Source: Azolla caroliniana (lineage: Eukaryota > Polypodiophyta). Taken from it: a stretch of 64,000 nt of DNA. Under the pieces are notes generated by a model. It saw only the letters and a list, made by a program, of their open reading frames with translations, did not search any database and was not told the DNA's origin. The stretch covers positions 17,298,001-17,362,000 of the forward strand of contig JBHGNT010000006.1 in NCBI GenBank assembly GCA_043228905.1, written 5' to 3'. Of the stretch, positions 22,819 through 33,308 are shown in pieces; within the stretch, counting starts at the first letter, position 1, and each line of letters starts with the position of its first letter. A program made the position numbers and the translations under genes.

Positions 22819-23388
22819 GGGACATACATCTCGATTGTGATAAGCGAGTACTCAAGTGCGTTCGTGGGACAATGGATTTTGGTATCATATATAAGTCAAA
22901 TACGATCATTGGGCTTGAAGGGTACATAGATGCAGACTGGGCCGGTTACAAAGCTCATCGACGATCCATGTCAAGATTCGTCTTGTCTCTCGGCAGCGGA
23001 GCGATCTCCTGGAGTAGCAAAAAGAAGCCCACAGTCGCATTGTCGAGCACAGAGGCCAAATACAAGGGCGTGACAGTTGCCGCATGCGAGGCCGTTTGGC
23101 TGAAGCGCATATTGAAGAATCTGGGCATTCCCATCAAGGATCCGATTCTCCTATAGTACAATAACATGAGTAGTATCTACCTAGCTCAGAAGCTCGTGTT
23201 CCACATGTGGACCAAGCATATTGAAGTGCATATCACTTCATCCGAGAGCGCGTTCACGCTGGAGATGTCGATTTACAACACATCAACACGAATCTTCAGG
23301 TAGTTGATATCTTTACGAAAGCCTTAGGAGTCGATAAGCCCAGACAATTTACATCGGACCTTGGCCTCACGATATCTACATTGATGAG
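22819..23388 (+). pseudogene. CopA-1 RT end and RNase H
   Basis: Continues the RT broken at 1030. Contains GYIDADWAGYKAHRRSMS, AISWSSKKKPTVALSSTEAKY and AVWLKRILKNLGI, the copia RNase H motifs. Stop at 23156 and a frame change after it; the final KHIEVH region and FTKALG are still visible to about 23335. Ends at the polypurine tract 23389-23400. Confidence 0.87.
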
Positions 23389-23400
23389 CTTGAGGGGGAG

Positions 23401-23871
23401 TACTGAATAATAACCGACCAGTCGAAGTATGATGATGACAATCGAACAAAACAAGGCGTACGAAGCAATAGAGAGCCGAAAGCTGAACATTTGAATCGAA
23501 GTAATTCAAAAGTTGAAACCGATTCAGCCGAATCAAAGTTCAAACCAATTTTTAGGCATTCGGAAGTTCGAAGGGCACGTTGAGAATCAAACTCAACGTT
23601 CCATAGAGATAGTGTTCACACTAGCCAGTGGACATCATACTAGGCTAGTTTTGTAATTAGTAAAAAGGGCACTTGCCCTTGACTAGTTGGTATTTAAACA
23701 AACTCTTTGTAACTTAGTTATTGTTGGATGTAATTTCATTTTTTCCACTATACAACTTCTTGTTCTAAGCTCTCTCTCTCCCTCCCTCCCTCTGTTTACC
23801 TTACGTGCACTCACACTGACACAAAAATCACTTCCGTTGCGCAACACCACCTACGTCTTTCATTCTTTACA
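23401..23871 (+). repeat. CopA-1 3' LTR
   Basis: Follows CTTGAGGGGGAG (23389-23400). Begins TACTGAATAA (terminal TG probably mutated to TA) and ends CATTCTTTACA. The last part matches 1-183. Length 471 bp. Confidence 0.8.
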
Positions 23872-23978
23872 AAACATATAGAAATAGATAACGCCTATTT
23901 TCTTAATGCGTTCGGTTTGTGAGTATATATCATACTAATGGTATCTCTATCTCTCTCTATCTCTACAAAACCTTTAAT
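23872..23978. other. Unassigned flank with CT-rich tract
   Basis: Short AT-rich stretch with TCTCTCTAT repeats. No gene or element end recognised. Confidence 0.4.
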
Positions 23979-24566
23979 CTACAAAAAGAAAACATGAATT
24001 AGGGTTACTAAAAAAGTATATGGTTTTGTGAAGGAAAATCTTAAAACACAAATTTACACTTTCAAAATGGGCCTTAAACCCTTTTTTGCCACCTCTTCCC
24101 AAGTGGGAAGCATGGCCCATGAGTATGAGAGCCGCAATGGTTTCCTATTTTAGGACACATAATCACCGAATTACTGATATGACATACTAGCATATAATGT
24201 ACAAGAAACTAAACTGACGAGCATGATAAATAATTGAGGATACATACATACCTTTTGTAGTGGGGATTGCACATCTACAAAAAGAAAACATGAATTAGGG
24301 TTACTAAAAAAGTATATGGTTTTGTGAAGGAAAATCTTAAAACACAAATTTACACTTTCAAAATGGGCCTTAAACCCTTTTCTGCCACCTCTTCCCAAGT
24401 GGGAAGCATGGCCCATGTGTATGAGAGTTGCAATGGTTTCCTATTTTAGGACACATAATCACTGAATTAATGATACAACATACTAGCATATAATGTACAA
24501 GAAACTAAACTGACGAGCATGATAAATAATTGAGGATACATACCTTTTGTAGTGGGGATTGCACAT
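23979..24566. repeat. 296-bp tandem duplication of noncoding sequence
   Basis: Two head-to-tail copies, 23979-24274 and 24275-24566, both starting CTACAAAAAGAAAACATG and ending near TAGTGGGGATTGCACAT. They differ by a few substitutions and one short length change (CATA). I see no coding potential and no match to the other elements in the window. Confidence 0.9.
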
Positions 24567-25154
24567 TTAAACACACTTCTTTACGAAAATGTGTCGAGAT
24601 TGCCTTGTTCGTAGATGATGGCCTTGTGACACCTTTTCTTAATTTTGTGATCCTATTGCTATACAAATAAAAACGTATGCTACATTGGTTCTATTGAAAA
24701 TCAAACTTAACTTCCCTTAGTGTGGGAACACACCTTAGGAATAGTCAAGTGTGTGAACACCCCACCACTTGTATGATAACTAGTGTGTCATAGAAGTTAG
24801 TCCTATGACACATAGTTACTAGGTAGTTAAGTCTCCACCTCCTTTCCAATAAGTGGTTGTAGTGAGAGAATGTAGAGAGAAGATGACTACATAAGCATCT
24901 TCTCCTCTTCTTTGTAACTATTGGTTGTTTTATTTTCTTAATACAGTTTTCTTGTTTTTCGTATACCATGTGTTTCTCTCTCTCTCTCTCTATCTCACAC
25001 ACAACCACAATGTGCACTCTTGATTGCAACATTCATTGGTAAGGTTCTTGAACATCAAGAGTTGCTACTCACTTTCACACATATCACGTAAAATGTAATT
25101 TTTTTGTCTCATAGGTGATATTTGACCTTCGAAGATGATAATATAATATACTAA
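24567..25154. other. Noncoding stretch, possible solo LTR-like segment 24721-25031
   Basis: 24721-25031 begins TGTGGGAACACACC, has a CT-rich tract before its end and finishes GATTGCAACA, which is LTR-like. No convincing target duplication is seen (CTTAG before, TTCAT after) and no second copy is in the window. The remaining bases before the LINE show nothing recognisable. Confidence 0.35.
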
Positions 25155-25164
25155 TTGACGGCGT

Positions 25165-25873
25165 GTGGCCCATGTGACAGAAAATGCACTTAGGATGACC
25201 CTATGGAATTGTAATGGCGCACTCTGGGCACACCCCGACCGCCTAGAGGAGATACTAAAGGTATCTGATATACTTTTCTTGGTAGAAACACATCAGAGCC
25301 CAAATAGAGGACTCCCACGGGTCGAAGGATTCCGTTGGGAGTCCGCTTTAAGACAAACCTCACGTCGACACACTACTAGGGGATCTGGAGGTGTCGCGAT
25401 ACTGTTTCGTAGAGAGCTACATAATAGGATAGAAATAATGAAGATAGACCCAGAAGCTCGTTTTATGTGGGTGAAAGTCTCCACAAGCGAAGACCAAGCA
25501 GTATTTTTCGCCATTTGGTACTTTCCCCCAAAAGGATCCCGTTATAATATTGGTGGCTTGACGAGATTAGTCGATGAAGGAATGCCACATGGGCCTTCTC
25601 CATACGAACCCCTATCGGATGACATAATCCGATATTCTTCCCAAGGAGAAGTATTTCTTGTAGTAGACTTCAATGCGAGAACCCAATCCCGACAATGCAC
25701 AGTATTTCAGATGAATAGAAACCTAGAAATGGTAAATGTTGATCCTTTAGACATAGGCACCACACGTAGATCAAAGGATCAAGGTGCGGACACCACGAGC
25801 TTTGGCCATCATCTGCTCGAACTTGGCAGTCGGCACCGGATGTTCATATATAATGGTTTAGATAAGTGGCCGG
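25165..25873 (+). pseudogene. LINE-1 ORF2, endonuclease domain
   Basis: Reads MTLWNCNGALW, LFLVETHQSP, GVAILFRREL, AIWYFPPKGS and VVDFNARTQ, the exonuclease-endonuclease-phosphatase fold used by L1-type LINEs to nick target DNA. The usual GDFN is VDFN here. The domain breaks at 25873 in the solo LTR and resumes at 27289 with STVDYLIG and PIGADHSFLYFKL, where the catalytic SDH motif is ADH. This part has no internal stop. Confidence 0.88.
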
Positions 25874-27288
25874 TGTGGCGAAAATACGACGAGGATACGT
25901 GAACGTTGAGGCAAGACCCCGGGGCCTTTGTCTAGAGGATATCAAATTCGTGTATTTATGTACTAAGAATTAACTGAAATGAGAAAGATTAACAAATTTC
26001 ATTAATAAAAGGGAAAGAAAGATTACAATCAATCCCAAGATTGGGATTACAAAAGTTTTATCTTATGGAGATGATTAGAATAATAGATTAGAGGAAATAA
26101 GAGATTATGATTCTTGAGTGATATGGCTTTGACAAGGAATTTTGGATTTTGAGAGATTGCTTTCGTATGGAAATTATCGTTTACTTGAGAGATAGCTTCC
26201 GTAGGGAAGATTAGGGTTATTGGCTTCGATAAGATAAGAGAGCTCCCCAAAGAAAAGAAAAAAAAATTAAAATAATATGGAGAGTGAGTCCTAGTGTAGG
26301 AAAAAAAAGGAATAAATATGGAGTTCTCCCTTGATCATAACCTTTCCACTTTTTGTTGCATGGCCTCTACTTTTAGTTGCCTAGCTTTTTCTTTTGGTTG
26401 CATGTGACTGTCCACATGACCTTTACTTTTTCCATGCACTCCTTTAGTTGCTTGCGTCCACATGGCCTTTACTTTAGTTCTCTTCACTTTACTTTAGTTT
26501 GTTGCATGATCCAATCTTTCGTCCGTCCGTGTCCAACCTCGTCCGGTAGCCGGTTCCATTTTGCTTGCCGGTCGGTTCCGGTTCCGATTTTGCTTGCCGA
26601 CCGGTTCCGGTTTTGCTTGCCGGCCAGTTCTGGTTTGCTTGCCGGTTCCGGTTCGGGTTTTGCTTGCCGGCCGGTTCTGCTTTTGCTTACCGGCCGGTTT
26701 CTGGTTTTGCTTACCGCCCGGTTTCCGGTTTTGCTTGCCGGCCGGTTTCAGTTTTGTTTACCGGCCGGTTTCCAGTTTGCATACCCATTCCGGTTCCGGT
26801 TTTGCTTACCGACCGGTTTCCGGTTTGCATACCCGTTCCGGTTCCAGTTTTGCTTGCCGGCCGGTTCCGGTTCCGGTTTGCTTGCCGGCCGGTTCCGGTA
26901 TTGCATACCGGTCGGTTTCCGGATTTGCTTACCGGTCGGTTTCCGGATTTGCTTACTGGACCCGTTTTCTGGTTTTAGGGAAATTGGCCACCATCATCCA
27001 TCAAGACAAAGTGGCCAAAGTGCTCTTAGCACAAATGAAAAATGAGGGAGCTCAAGGTGTTTATATAGCCAGGGCCTTAACTTTCCTATCTATGTGGGAT
27101 AGTTCTAATTTCCCTATCTAATCAAACTTTATTTTCTCATAACTTGATATGTATTTCTCCATTTTGTATATAGTAAAATACATTTTGAAGCTCTTGAGTA
27201 TATCCATCTTTCTATAGTAAGCTACTAATCTAATCTATAATAATTATTTCATTATTTTTTTACATAGTGTGTGAAGATTCACACGACA
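25874..27288 (-). mobile_element. 1.4-kb solo LTR inserted in the LINE-1 endonuclease
   Basis: Starts TGTGGCG and ends CACGACA, with CCGG on both sides (25870-25873 and 27289-27292). Joining the flanks at CCGG restores the LINE reading in frame. The two ends resemble those of the Gyp3-type LTRs at 31380-32095 and 62201-62832 (TGTCGC start, GAGGC/GACC/GGGG block, CACGACA end), which suggests the same lineage in minus orientation. The centre is a CCGGTT-rich repeat array. No internal element sequence is present. Confidence 0.72.
26555..26965. repeat. CCGGTT/TTTGCTTGCCGG repeat array
   Basis: About 15-20 diverged units of roughly 20-30 bp built from GCCGGCCGGTTTCCGG and TTTTGCTTGCC. All three forward frames stay open across it, producing overlapping low-complexity readings that I do not consider genes. 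Confidence 0.85.
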
Positions 27289-30203
27289 CCGGGCTCGGAA
27301 GAGCTCACATGTTTCCCACATGGAGGGGAAAGCACAGTTGACTATCTAATAGGGCGCCCTGAAGCTACCCACATGATTAACTCCTTCCGAGTGGCCCCAT
27401 GCCCTATTGGCGCAGACCATAGTTTCTTATACTTCAAGCTAAAATGTGATATCTCTAAGGTCACCAAGTCTAGTCAACCATGCCATCACACCACAATACA
27501 TTTCACACATGAGCTCTCTGACATATACTCTCAACATGTTCAGGCCCATCTCCCCTCCCTTGATCCCTCCCTACCGTTAGAAAGCCTTAGTACAAAACTC
27601 ACACACATCCTTCACTCCGCAACAGCTAGCAGTTTCCCATATACAAAACACTCAAATCAAGGTAGATCAGGATCAATGCCACAAAATAAATGGTATGGCG
27701 AGGATTGTAGGGACTTACATAGACAACTTACAGTATCACAACTCAATGGTAGTATTACCTCCATACAAGCCCGCAAAGAAATGCGTAAGATGACATGTCG
27801 TAAGAGACGAGCGTGGGAGGCATCCCAATATTGGGAACTCTACCATATGCTCATGACTAGCGATTGCTCCACGGCATGGAAGAGACTACGGGAGCCAAGA
27901 CCACAAACACCCATCGAAGATCCTGAAACTTGGCACACATATACAGAGAGACTTTACCAAATCCCAAACCAACCACCCATTCCAATGCCTTCCACACCCC
28001 GGCCTACCACGGGGACACTTTTCACGACCTCTAGGGTCGTGAAGGTCATAAAGAAATTACAACATAGGAGGTCCATGGACCACACAGGATTGCGAGCAGA
28101 ACACATTATATATGCGAGAGAGTGCCTAGCTCCCTTGCTAACTCTAATCTTCAATCGTGCCCTTGCGGAGGGTTTTCCACCACAGTGGACTATGAATACA
28201 GTGGCCCCCATACATAAAGGGGGGGACCCCATGGACCCAAATACATATAGGACCATTATGATAGGCCATACCCTTGCTAAGTTATATGGTGCAGTAATGG
28301 AAGCAGAGCTTAGTGACTATATGGAGACCCTAAACCTTTGTGCACCTGAACAAGTTGGCTTTAGACGAGCCTTCTCCACTATTGATCATATCTTCACACT
28401 TAGATGCCTAATTGACCAAACTAAGGCTCGCAAGAAGAAATTATACTGTTGTTTTGTGGACTTCCGCAAAGCCTTTGACACAGTCCCTAGAGAGCAGTTG
28501 TTTGATAGACTTAAAAGCTTGAGCATACCAGATGATATGGTATGGGCCATCTACGCACTATATGAACAAGTGTCAGGGTGTGTTCGATGCCCAGGTGGCC
28601 TATCTAATCGTTTCACTAGCACTATTGGTGTAAAACAAGGTTGCCCCCTATCACCGACGCTTTTTGGGATCTACATTGATGAGATCACAGATTTTATTGC
28701 TCGTGAGGGAGGCACTGGAGTGGTCCTTGGGGATACGCAGGTTCGTATCTTGCTCTATGCAGATGACATAGTTTTGCTCTCGGAATCCGAACACGACCTA
28801 CAAAGGCACCTTAATGCCTTAGATGACTTTTGTGTACAACGAGGATTGGTAGTGAATCTAGGGAAAATGAAAGTCCTTATCTTCCACACATTGGCCCAAG
28901 TTAGAGCTAAGTGTCACCTAACTATCTCCCATAGCCTAGTCGAGGTGGTTGGATCATATGTCTATCTCGGAGTCACTTTTAGTGCCCACTCAGGTAAATT
29001 TTCGATGACACAAGCAGTGAAGGATAGACTCACGAGAGGACATGCATCCCTCTCACTCCTAGAGAGACAATGCCACCAAGCACACTTTCAAGAGCCACGG
29101 ACTAAAGGGTGGCTCTTTGACTCATTAGTGACCCCTCCCTCATGTATGCATCAATGGTTTGGGCTCCAGGATTACCATCTTTCATGTGGACACAATTAGA
29201 GAGACCATTGGTGATGATGCTATCACGCCAACTCCGAAGCAAATCGACTGTACCACATGACATTATTAGGGCTGAGTTCACGTTACCCCCAATGTTAGTA
29301 GAGGCACTTTTTCAACTTGTAGTCTTCATTCACAGGATACATAGCCAACCACATGATAGAATATCTCATCAAGCCTTTAAGGCCTCTCGATCATTGTATG
29401 AGTCCGGCTATACTAGCTCATGGTATGGCATGATGGTGAGTTGGCTTCTTGCGAATGGTCTAGACATTAATAACCTACCTCCCCTTAGGTACAACCACAC
29501 GAGTGATAACACTTTAATCTCTCATGAGGACTGCAATAAAGTAATACGCCAAGAAATATGGCAAATTTACACTCGGTGTAAATGGATCACCCCACTAGAG
29601 CCACTCCCATCTAAAATGTTGTACTATAAGAAACACTTCATGCACTTCTCTGAGTTAGGTTTTATCACGCGGCCAAAATATCTAGATGTATTCTTACCAC
29701 ATGCACTAAGGGTTGCCATTGGACAACTTAGAATATCATCTCACCAACTTGAGATTGAGAATGGCCGTACTAGTGGAGTCCCTAGGGAGGAAAGGATATG
29801 TAGGTTATGTCATATAGAGATAGAGGATGAGTACCACTTTACATGCAAGTGTCCAACCTATGCCGAGATAAGGGAAAAATACCAAGACATACTTGGTTCG
29901 TCTCCCACCCTCCCCAAACTATTAGATACTCTAGATATAAAGAAATTAGGCAAATACATTCTAGAGCTAAAACAACACAGAGAGAATAAGTTACAAAATG
30001 TTGACAATAATGTTGCTAATGATCACGAACATGTAACAAATGAAGTTTTTCAGGAACATGAGGAGACAACGAATGCCGACACACTTGCACCACTTGGCCT
30101 TTCCATTGATGAGGCAGAAAACCAGAGAAGAACCAGACGTCCTCGGGTGCCGGGTTTCAAAGCAACTCGACGTGATGTGGAAGCAATAAATAAGGGAACG
30201 TGA
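27289..30203 (+). pseudogene. LINE-1 ORF2, reverse transcriptase and C-terminus
   Basis: After the endonuclease tail come RT motifs HRRSMDHTGLRAEH, PIHKGGDPMDPNTYR, CCFVDFRKAFDTVPR, GVKQGCPLSPTLFGIY and LLYADDIVLLS (catalytic YADD near 28757). A single-base frameshift lies near 29135: the first frame ends at 29199 and the correct reading continues from about 29136 in another frame to 30203. The C-terminus has C-X2-C...H-X3-C (CRLCHIEIEDEYHFTCKC), the usual LINE Cys/His motif. Apart from the shift, this part has no stop. Confidence 0.9.
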
Positions 30204-30503
30204 GCTACACCGCCTAGAAGCCATGGCTAGGGCACTCTCTACATTGGAACCCACATCAAGACCCTTTGACCCCCCACTTCTTTTCGAGAGGCTTGGGTGG
30301 AAATAAAATTAGGCTTAGTGTATAGTCACTTTCGAGTATACTACATATTGTACACTACTAGAACTCTTTTAGTTTAAGTTCTATTTTTTACTTAATTTTA
30401 TTTTAGTTAGGATGACTGGATAAATACTCTTTTGTTGTAAACCAATTGTCTCATGGGCCAAATTTGGCCTTAGAAGACGTTAATATATCTTTCTTTCTTT
30501 TCT

Positions 30504-30506
30504 CTT

Positions 30507-30545
<39 letters not shown>
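30504..30545. repeat. (CT)n(TA)n microsatellite
   Basis: CT run followed by a TA run inside the copia LTR end. Confidence 0.85.
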
Positions 30546-30591
30546 CACACACATATCTTCCGATGCTCAGAATCACATCCGATTCTTTACA

Positions 30592-30603
30592 TGGTATCAA
30601 AGT
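30592..30603 (+). other. Primer binding site of the 30455 copia
   Basis: TGGTATCAAAGT, a slightly mutated form of TGGTATCAGAGC, directly after the LTR end. Confidence 0.8.
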
Positions 30604-30739
30604 GATTGGTAGCTTGATCCAAGCCCATCTACGCATGATGTGCTTATCCTGATGTTCACGAAGACCCGACCGATCGCTGTAGCAGCAACCGTGCACAGTT
30701 TGTATCATAGAGAAGAAGAAATCACAAGTCGACCATCAT

Positions 30740-31379
30740 GGTACCTTGTTGGTCAAGGCTATTGGAGTTACATTGAGGGAGCACAAGAAACGTAACCCAA
30801 CCCAACACGCACTGACTACCCAACATCGGAAGTATGGGAGCAAGCATCAAGCCATGTGTTGTATTGCATTGCATCATGCATTCATGATCAGATGCTCGGC
30901 TACATCTGAGAGGCAAAAACGCCGAAGGAGGCATGGGGAAACCTCAAAAAGATCTTTGTGGACAACATGATTGCACGGAAACTTCAACTCTGTCAAGAGT
31001 TGAATAGTATTTAACAAAGGGATATGTCAATTAGAAACTACACCTTGAAGATCAAGGAATTGTGGGACTCCATTGGGTCGATCAATGTTAACATTGACAA
31101 TGATGAAATCATGCAAATATGCCTTGGCGGCCGGTTCGGCACAATAAGATCGACGGTACTTGTGAGGGAGAACCATCCTTCCTTCTTTGATCTCCAGTTG
31201 ATGCTACTGGTTGAAGAAAATCACGTCCGAACGAGGAGTGATGTACAAGAAGGACACATGATCTATTTGAATTCGGATGGAGAAAGGGAACACGACCGTG
31301 GAAGAAGAGGCCAATTTGGCCAAGGCCGACACAACCAAGGACAATCCCATGAACACAACCTCTACTTACATCAAGACGT
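30740..31379 (+). pseudogene. CopA-type gag fragment
   Basis: Starts within gag (YLVGQGYWSYIEGAQET), has stops near 30794, 30908 and 31012, then KIKELWDSIGSINVN, CLGGRFGTIRSTV and FFDLQLMLLVEENH, closely matching the Gag of CopB and Cop1. The Arg/Gly-rich stretch before the knuckle is reached, then sequence switches to the LTR at 31380. Confidence 0.82.
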
Positions 31380-32095
31380 TGTCGCGTAATTCCACACGGA
31401 TGTGTAGAAGTGGGGCAGGACCACGAGGGTCTTGAACCAAGGACTCGAGAAAAAAGGGAGGAATATCCCTCGCGTTGCGTACGCGTAGATCGTAGACAGA
31501 ATAGAGAGAGACAAGAGTGAGATGGTCATAGGTCACCGTTACATGGCGATATGATGAAATTGCAACACTAGACAATAGATTAGATTAATGGTATTAGTTA
31601 GAACGTGCACGTGATGTGTAGGGAGTACAACCGGTCTGAGCCGGGAACAAAGCTTCGAACTCCACAGTAGACGCACGTAGAGTGATGATCCTCTGGTTGA
31701 GAGCACGCGTGCGTCTGATGCGAGTAAAGGATGCACCTTCCGGAGTTTGGTCGTCGGTCATAATCAGAGAGAGAGAGAGCTTCGATACTCTGATCGGCAA
31801 CATTTCCTCCTCCTAAAACCTGGATCCCTAAAATAGTTTGGGGCCACCCCTTTTATAGCATAAGGGATGGCCGTTACATCAGGTCTAATGACCTTTTGGT
31901 TATCCTCCCCCCATTATTCTCCTTCACCTGCGTGACATTAAAGCACCTATTAAAGCCTAACTTCCTAGTAATCACCAAAATCCTACTGTTACTTAGTATT
32001 TACATATGCTAGTACAAAAGGGGGTGCACTTGTGCACACCCGCGTTCACACACATTTGGTTATGTTTCCCCTTATGGCCTGAAATCTTCACGACA
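31380..32095 (-). repeat. Gyp3-like 3' LTR
   Basis: 716 bp. Matches the layout of 62201-62832 (GGTCTTGAACC block near the left end, ACATTAAAG block and TTCACGACA at the right end), with clear sequence divergence. Confidence 0.8.
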
Positions 32096-32350
32096 TCCAC
32101 CCCCACCAAACCACACATCCTCTGGTATGTGCCAGGTATTGAGTTTAGTGGAGGATTTCCGGGACAACCTTTACTCGTCCGAGATGTTGCCTTTGGTCCC
32201 CACTGCCGGGTCCAGTTCCGCGTCATGCTGCTTTTTAAAGGCCTTTATCTGCTTCCCTGCTACTAGTGTCGCTATTCGGGTCCCGTCGAGCTCCGCGAGG
32301 TGGTATGTCGAGTTGTCTTTTGCATTGGTCACTACGTATGGCCCGAACTG
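32096..32350 (-). pseudogene. Gyp3-like integrase C-terminal fragment
   Basis: Minus-strand reading has a GPYVVTNAKDNSTYHLAELDG-type segment, the GPF/Y-like module seen in Gyp3 near 51500, then a KAFKKQHDAEL-like end. Homology stops near 32350. Confidence 0.7.
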
Positions 32351-32529
32351 TCATGGACACAGCAAGTGTGGAGTAGGATGGAGCACAGATGATGGGGCTA
32401 CGAGTGACGGATGAACTTGGAGCTAGATGTGACGCGGTTAGGAACTCTAGATGTTGTGTGCGACATGAAGGCACATATGATGGGGCTATGAGCGACGGAT
32501 GAACTTGGAGCTAGATGTGATGAGGTTAG

Positions 32530-33308
32530 TGACGGGAACTCAACGCTCCTTATGCACAAAGCTCGGCCACAACCGAGATTCTTTTCATACACAGAAACCA
32601 GGAAACGAAAACACGACACAAAGGAGAGGAAGATACACAGGAGGTTAACGTGGAAAACCCCAAACTAGGGGAAAAACCACGGCAGCCCACAGGCTGCAAA
32701 CTGTCACTATGTATGAATGTACAAAACAGTGAGTTCACGGAGGCAACGACCTCGGACTCACGATCTTCGCCACAGGCGGCGGTTACAACAGAGGCAACGA
32801 CCTCTTTCTCTCTCTCTCACTCTGTACAACGTTACGTGCTCTCTCTTCTTCTTGCACCAACAAAAACAACATATTAGTTTGCCCTAAGTCATATTTATAC
32901 TAATATGACTTTTCGACTATTTACAAATATAGCCACTATGGGCTCTCAGAAACATATTTACGAATATGTCTCTTCCTTCGGTTCATACCGGGTCTGCACC
33001 ATCCGGCTCTTCGTAGCCGGGTACTCCTCATCCGGTTCGTACCGGGCCTGCACCATCCGGCTCTCCGTAGCGGGGTACTCCTCATCCGGTTCATACCGGG
33101 TCTGCACCATCCGGCTCTCCGTAGCCGGGTACTCCTCATCCGGTTCATACCGGGCCTGCACCATCCGGCTCTCCGTAGCCGGGTACTCCTCATCCGGTTC
33201 ATACCGGGCCTGCACCATCCGGCTCTCCGTAGCCGGGTACTCCTCATACGGTTTCGGCCGAGGCACTGTTCTTCTCCCTTCCCATCCGAAGGGACCTGTC
33301 TCCCAACA
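32530..33308 (-). mobile_element. Solo LTR of the Cop3 type
   Basis: 779 bp, TGACGGG to CCCAACA on the + strand, with perfect target duplication GTTAG (32525-32529 and 33309-33313). Reverse-complemented, it aligns with the Cop3 LTR: TGTTGGG start, a repeat array of GAGTACCCGG units, the ACATATT/AATATGT block, a TATAAATA-like box, AGGTCGTTGCCTC and the GTGGCCGAGC end. Confidence 0.88.
32978..33247 (-). repeat. Five 54-bp tandem repeats in the solo LTR
   Basis: Five copies of a 54-bp unit, each with GGGTACTCCTCATCCGG and CTGCACCATCCGG, differing by single bases. Because 54 is a multiple of three, both strands give open repetitive readings (18-residue repeats). These are by-products of the repeat, not genes. 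Confidence 0.93.

Larger units (their letters stand above)
1..23871 (+). mobile_element. CopA-1, decayed Ty1/copia element, outer shell of the nest
   Basis: Bases 1-183 match the last part of the LTR at 23401-23871, so the two bracket one copia element whose 5' end lies outside the window. Between them are a gag start, a large internal deletion joining gag to RT, and an RNase H end. Gyp1a (1031-22818) interrupts the RT region. If Gyp1a is removed, the RT reading resumes at 22819 in the right place. It belongs to the same family as the gag fragments at 30740 and 62833. It is dead: domains are missing and several stops are present. Confidence 0.85.
25155..30440 (+). mobile_element. LINE-1, L1-type non-LTR retrotransposon
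   Basis: ORF2 with an APE-type endonuclease, reverse transcriptase and a C-terminal Cys/His motif. No ORF1 is found upstream, so the copy is probably 5'-truncated near 25155. It is split at 25873 by a solo LTR. After the ORF2 stop (30201-30203) about 230 bp of AT-rich 3' sequence follow. No clear poly(A) tail is seen; the end near 30440 is approximate. Confidence 0.85.
30455..31379 (+). mobile_element. CopA-type copia fragment (LTR end to gag)
   Basis: An LTR end with CT and TA microsatellites finishes GATTCTTTACA at 30591, followed by a primer site and a gag fragment. The LTR end resembles the reverse complement of 63896-64000. The element is cut at 31379 by a Gyp3-like LTR. Confidence 0.8.
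31380..32350 (-). mobile_element. Gyp3-like element, 3' LTR plus integrase tail
   Basis: LTR 31380-32095 starts TGTCGCG and ends CACGACA. It is followed by TCCACCCCCACC (minus-strand polypurine tract) and a stretch homologous to the Gyp3 integrase C-terminus. Only the 3' end of the element remains. The rest was lost where it meets the unidentified LTR region near 32350. Confidence 0.8.

Noticed and set aside
25032-25164. Exon-intron boundary of a host gene (GGTAAG and a TTTTTTGTCTCATAG-like acceptor)
   Set aside because: There is no coding sequence on either side that such an intron would join.
26377-27121. Three overlapping long forward readings (222, 186 and 137 residues)
   Set aside because: They come from the CCGGTT-rich repeat array, which is open in all frames, inside a solo LTR. 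The protein is low-complexity in each frame.
31380-32350. LTR flanked by internal sequence on both sides, suggesting a tandem element array
   Set aside because: The left block that looked internal (31380-31490) is better explained as the LTR end, since the LTRs at 25874 and 62201 start with the same TGTSGCG motif.
32978-33247. Regular repeats that could suggest a CRISPR-like array
   Set aside because: Units are head-to-tail with no unique spacers, in plant retrotransposon DNA.
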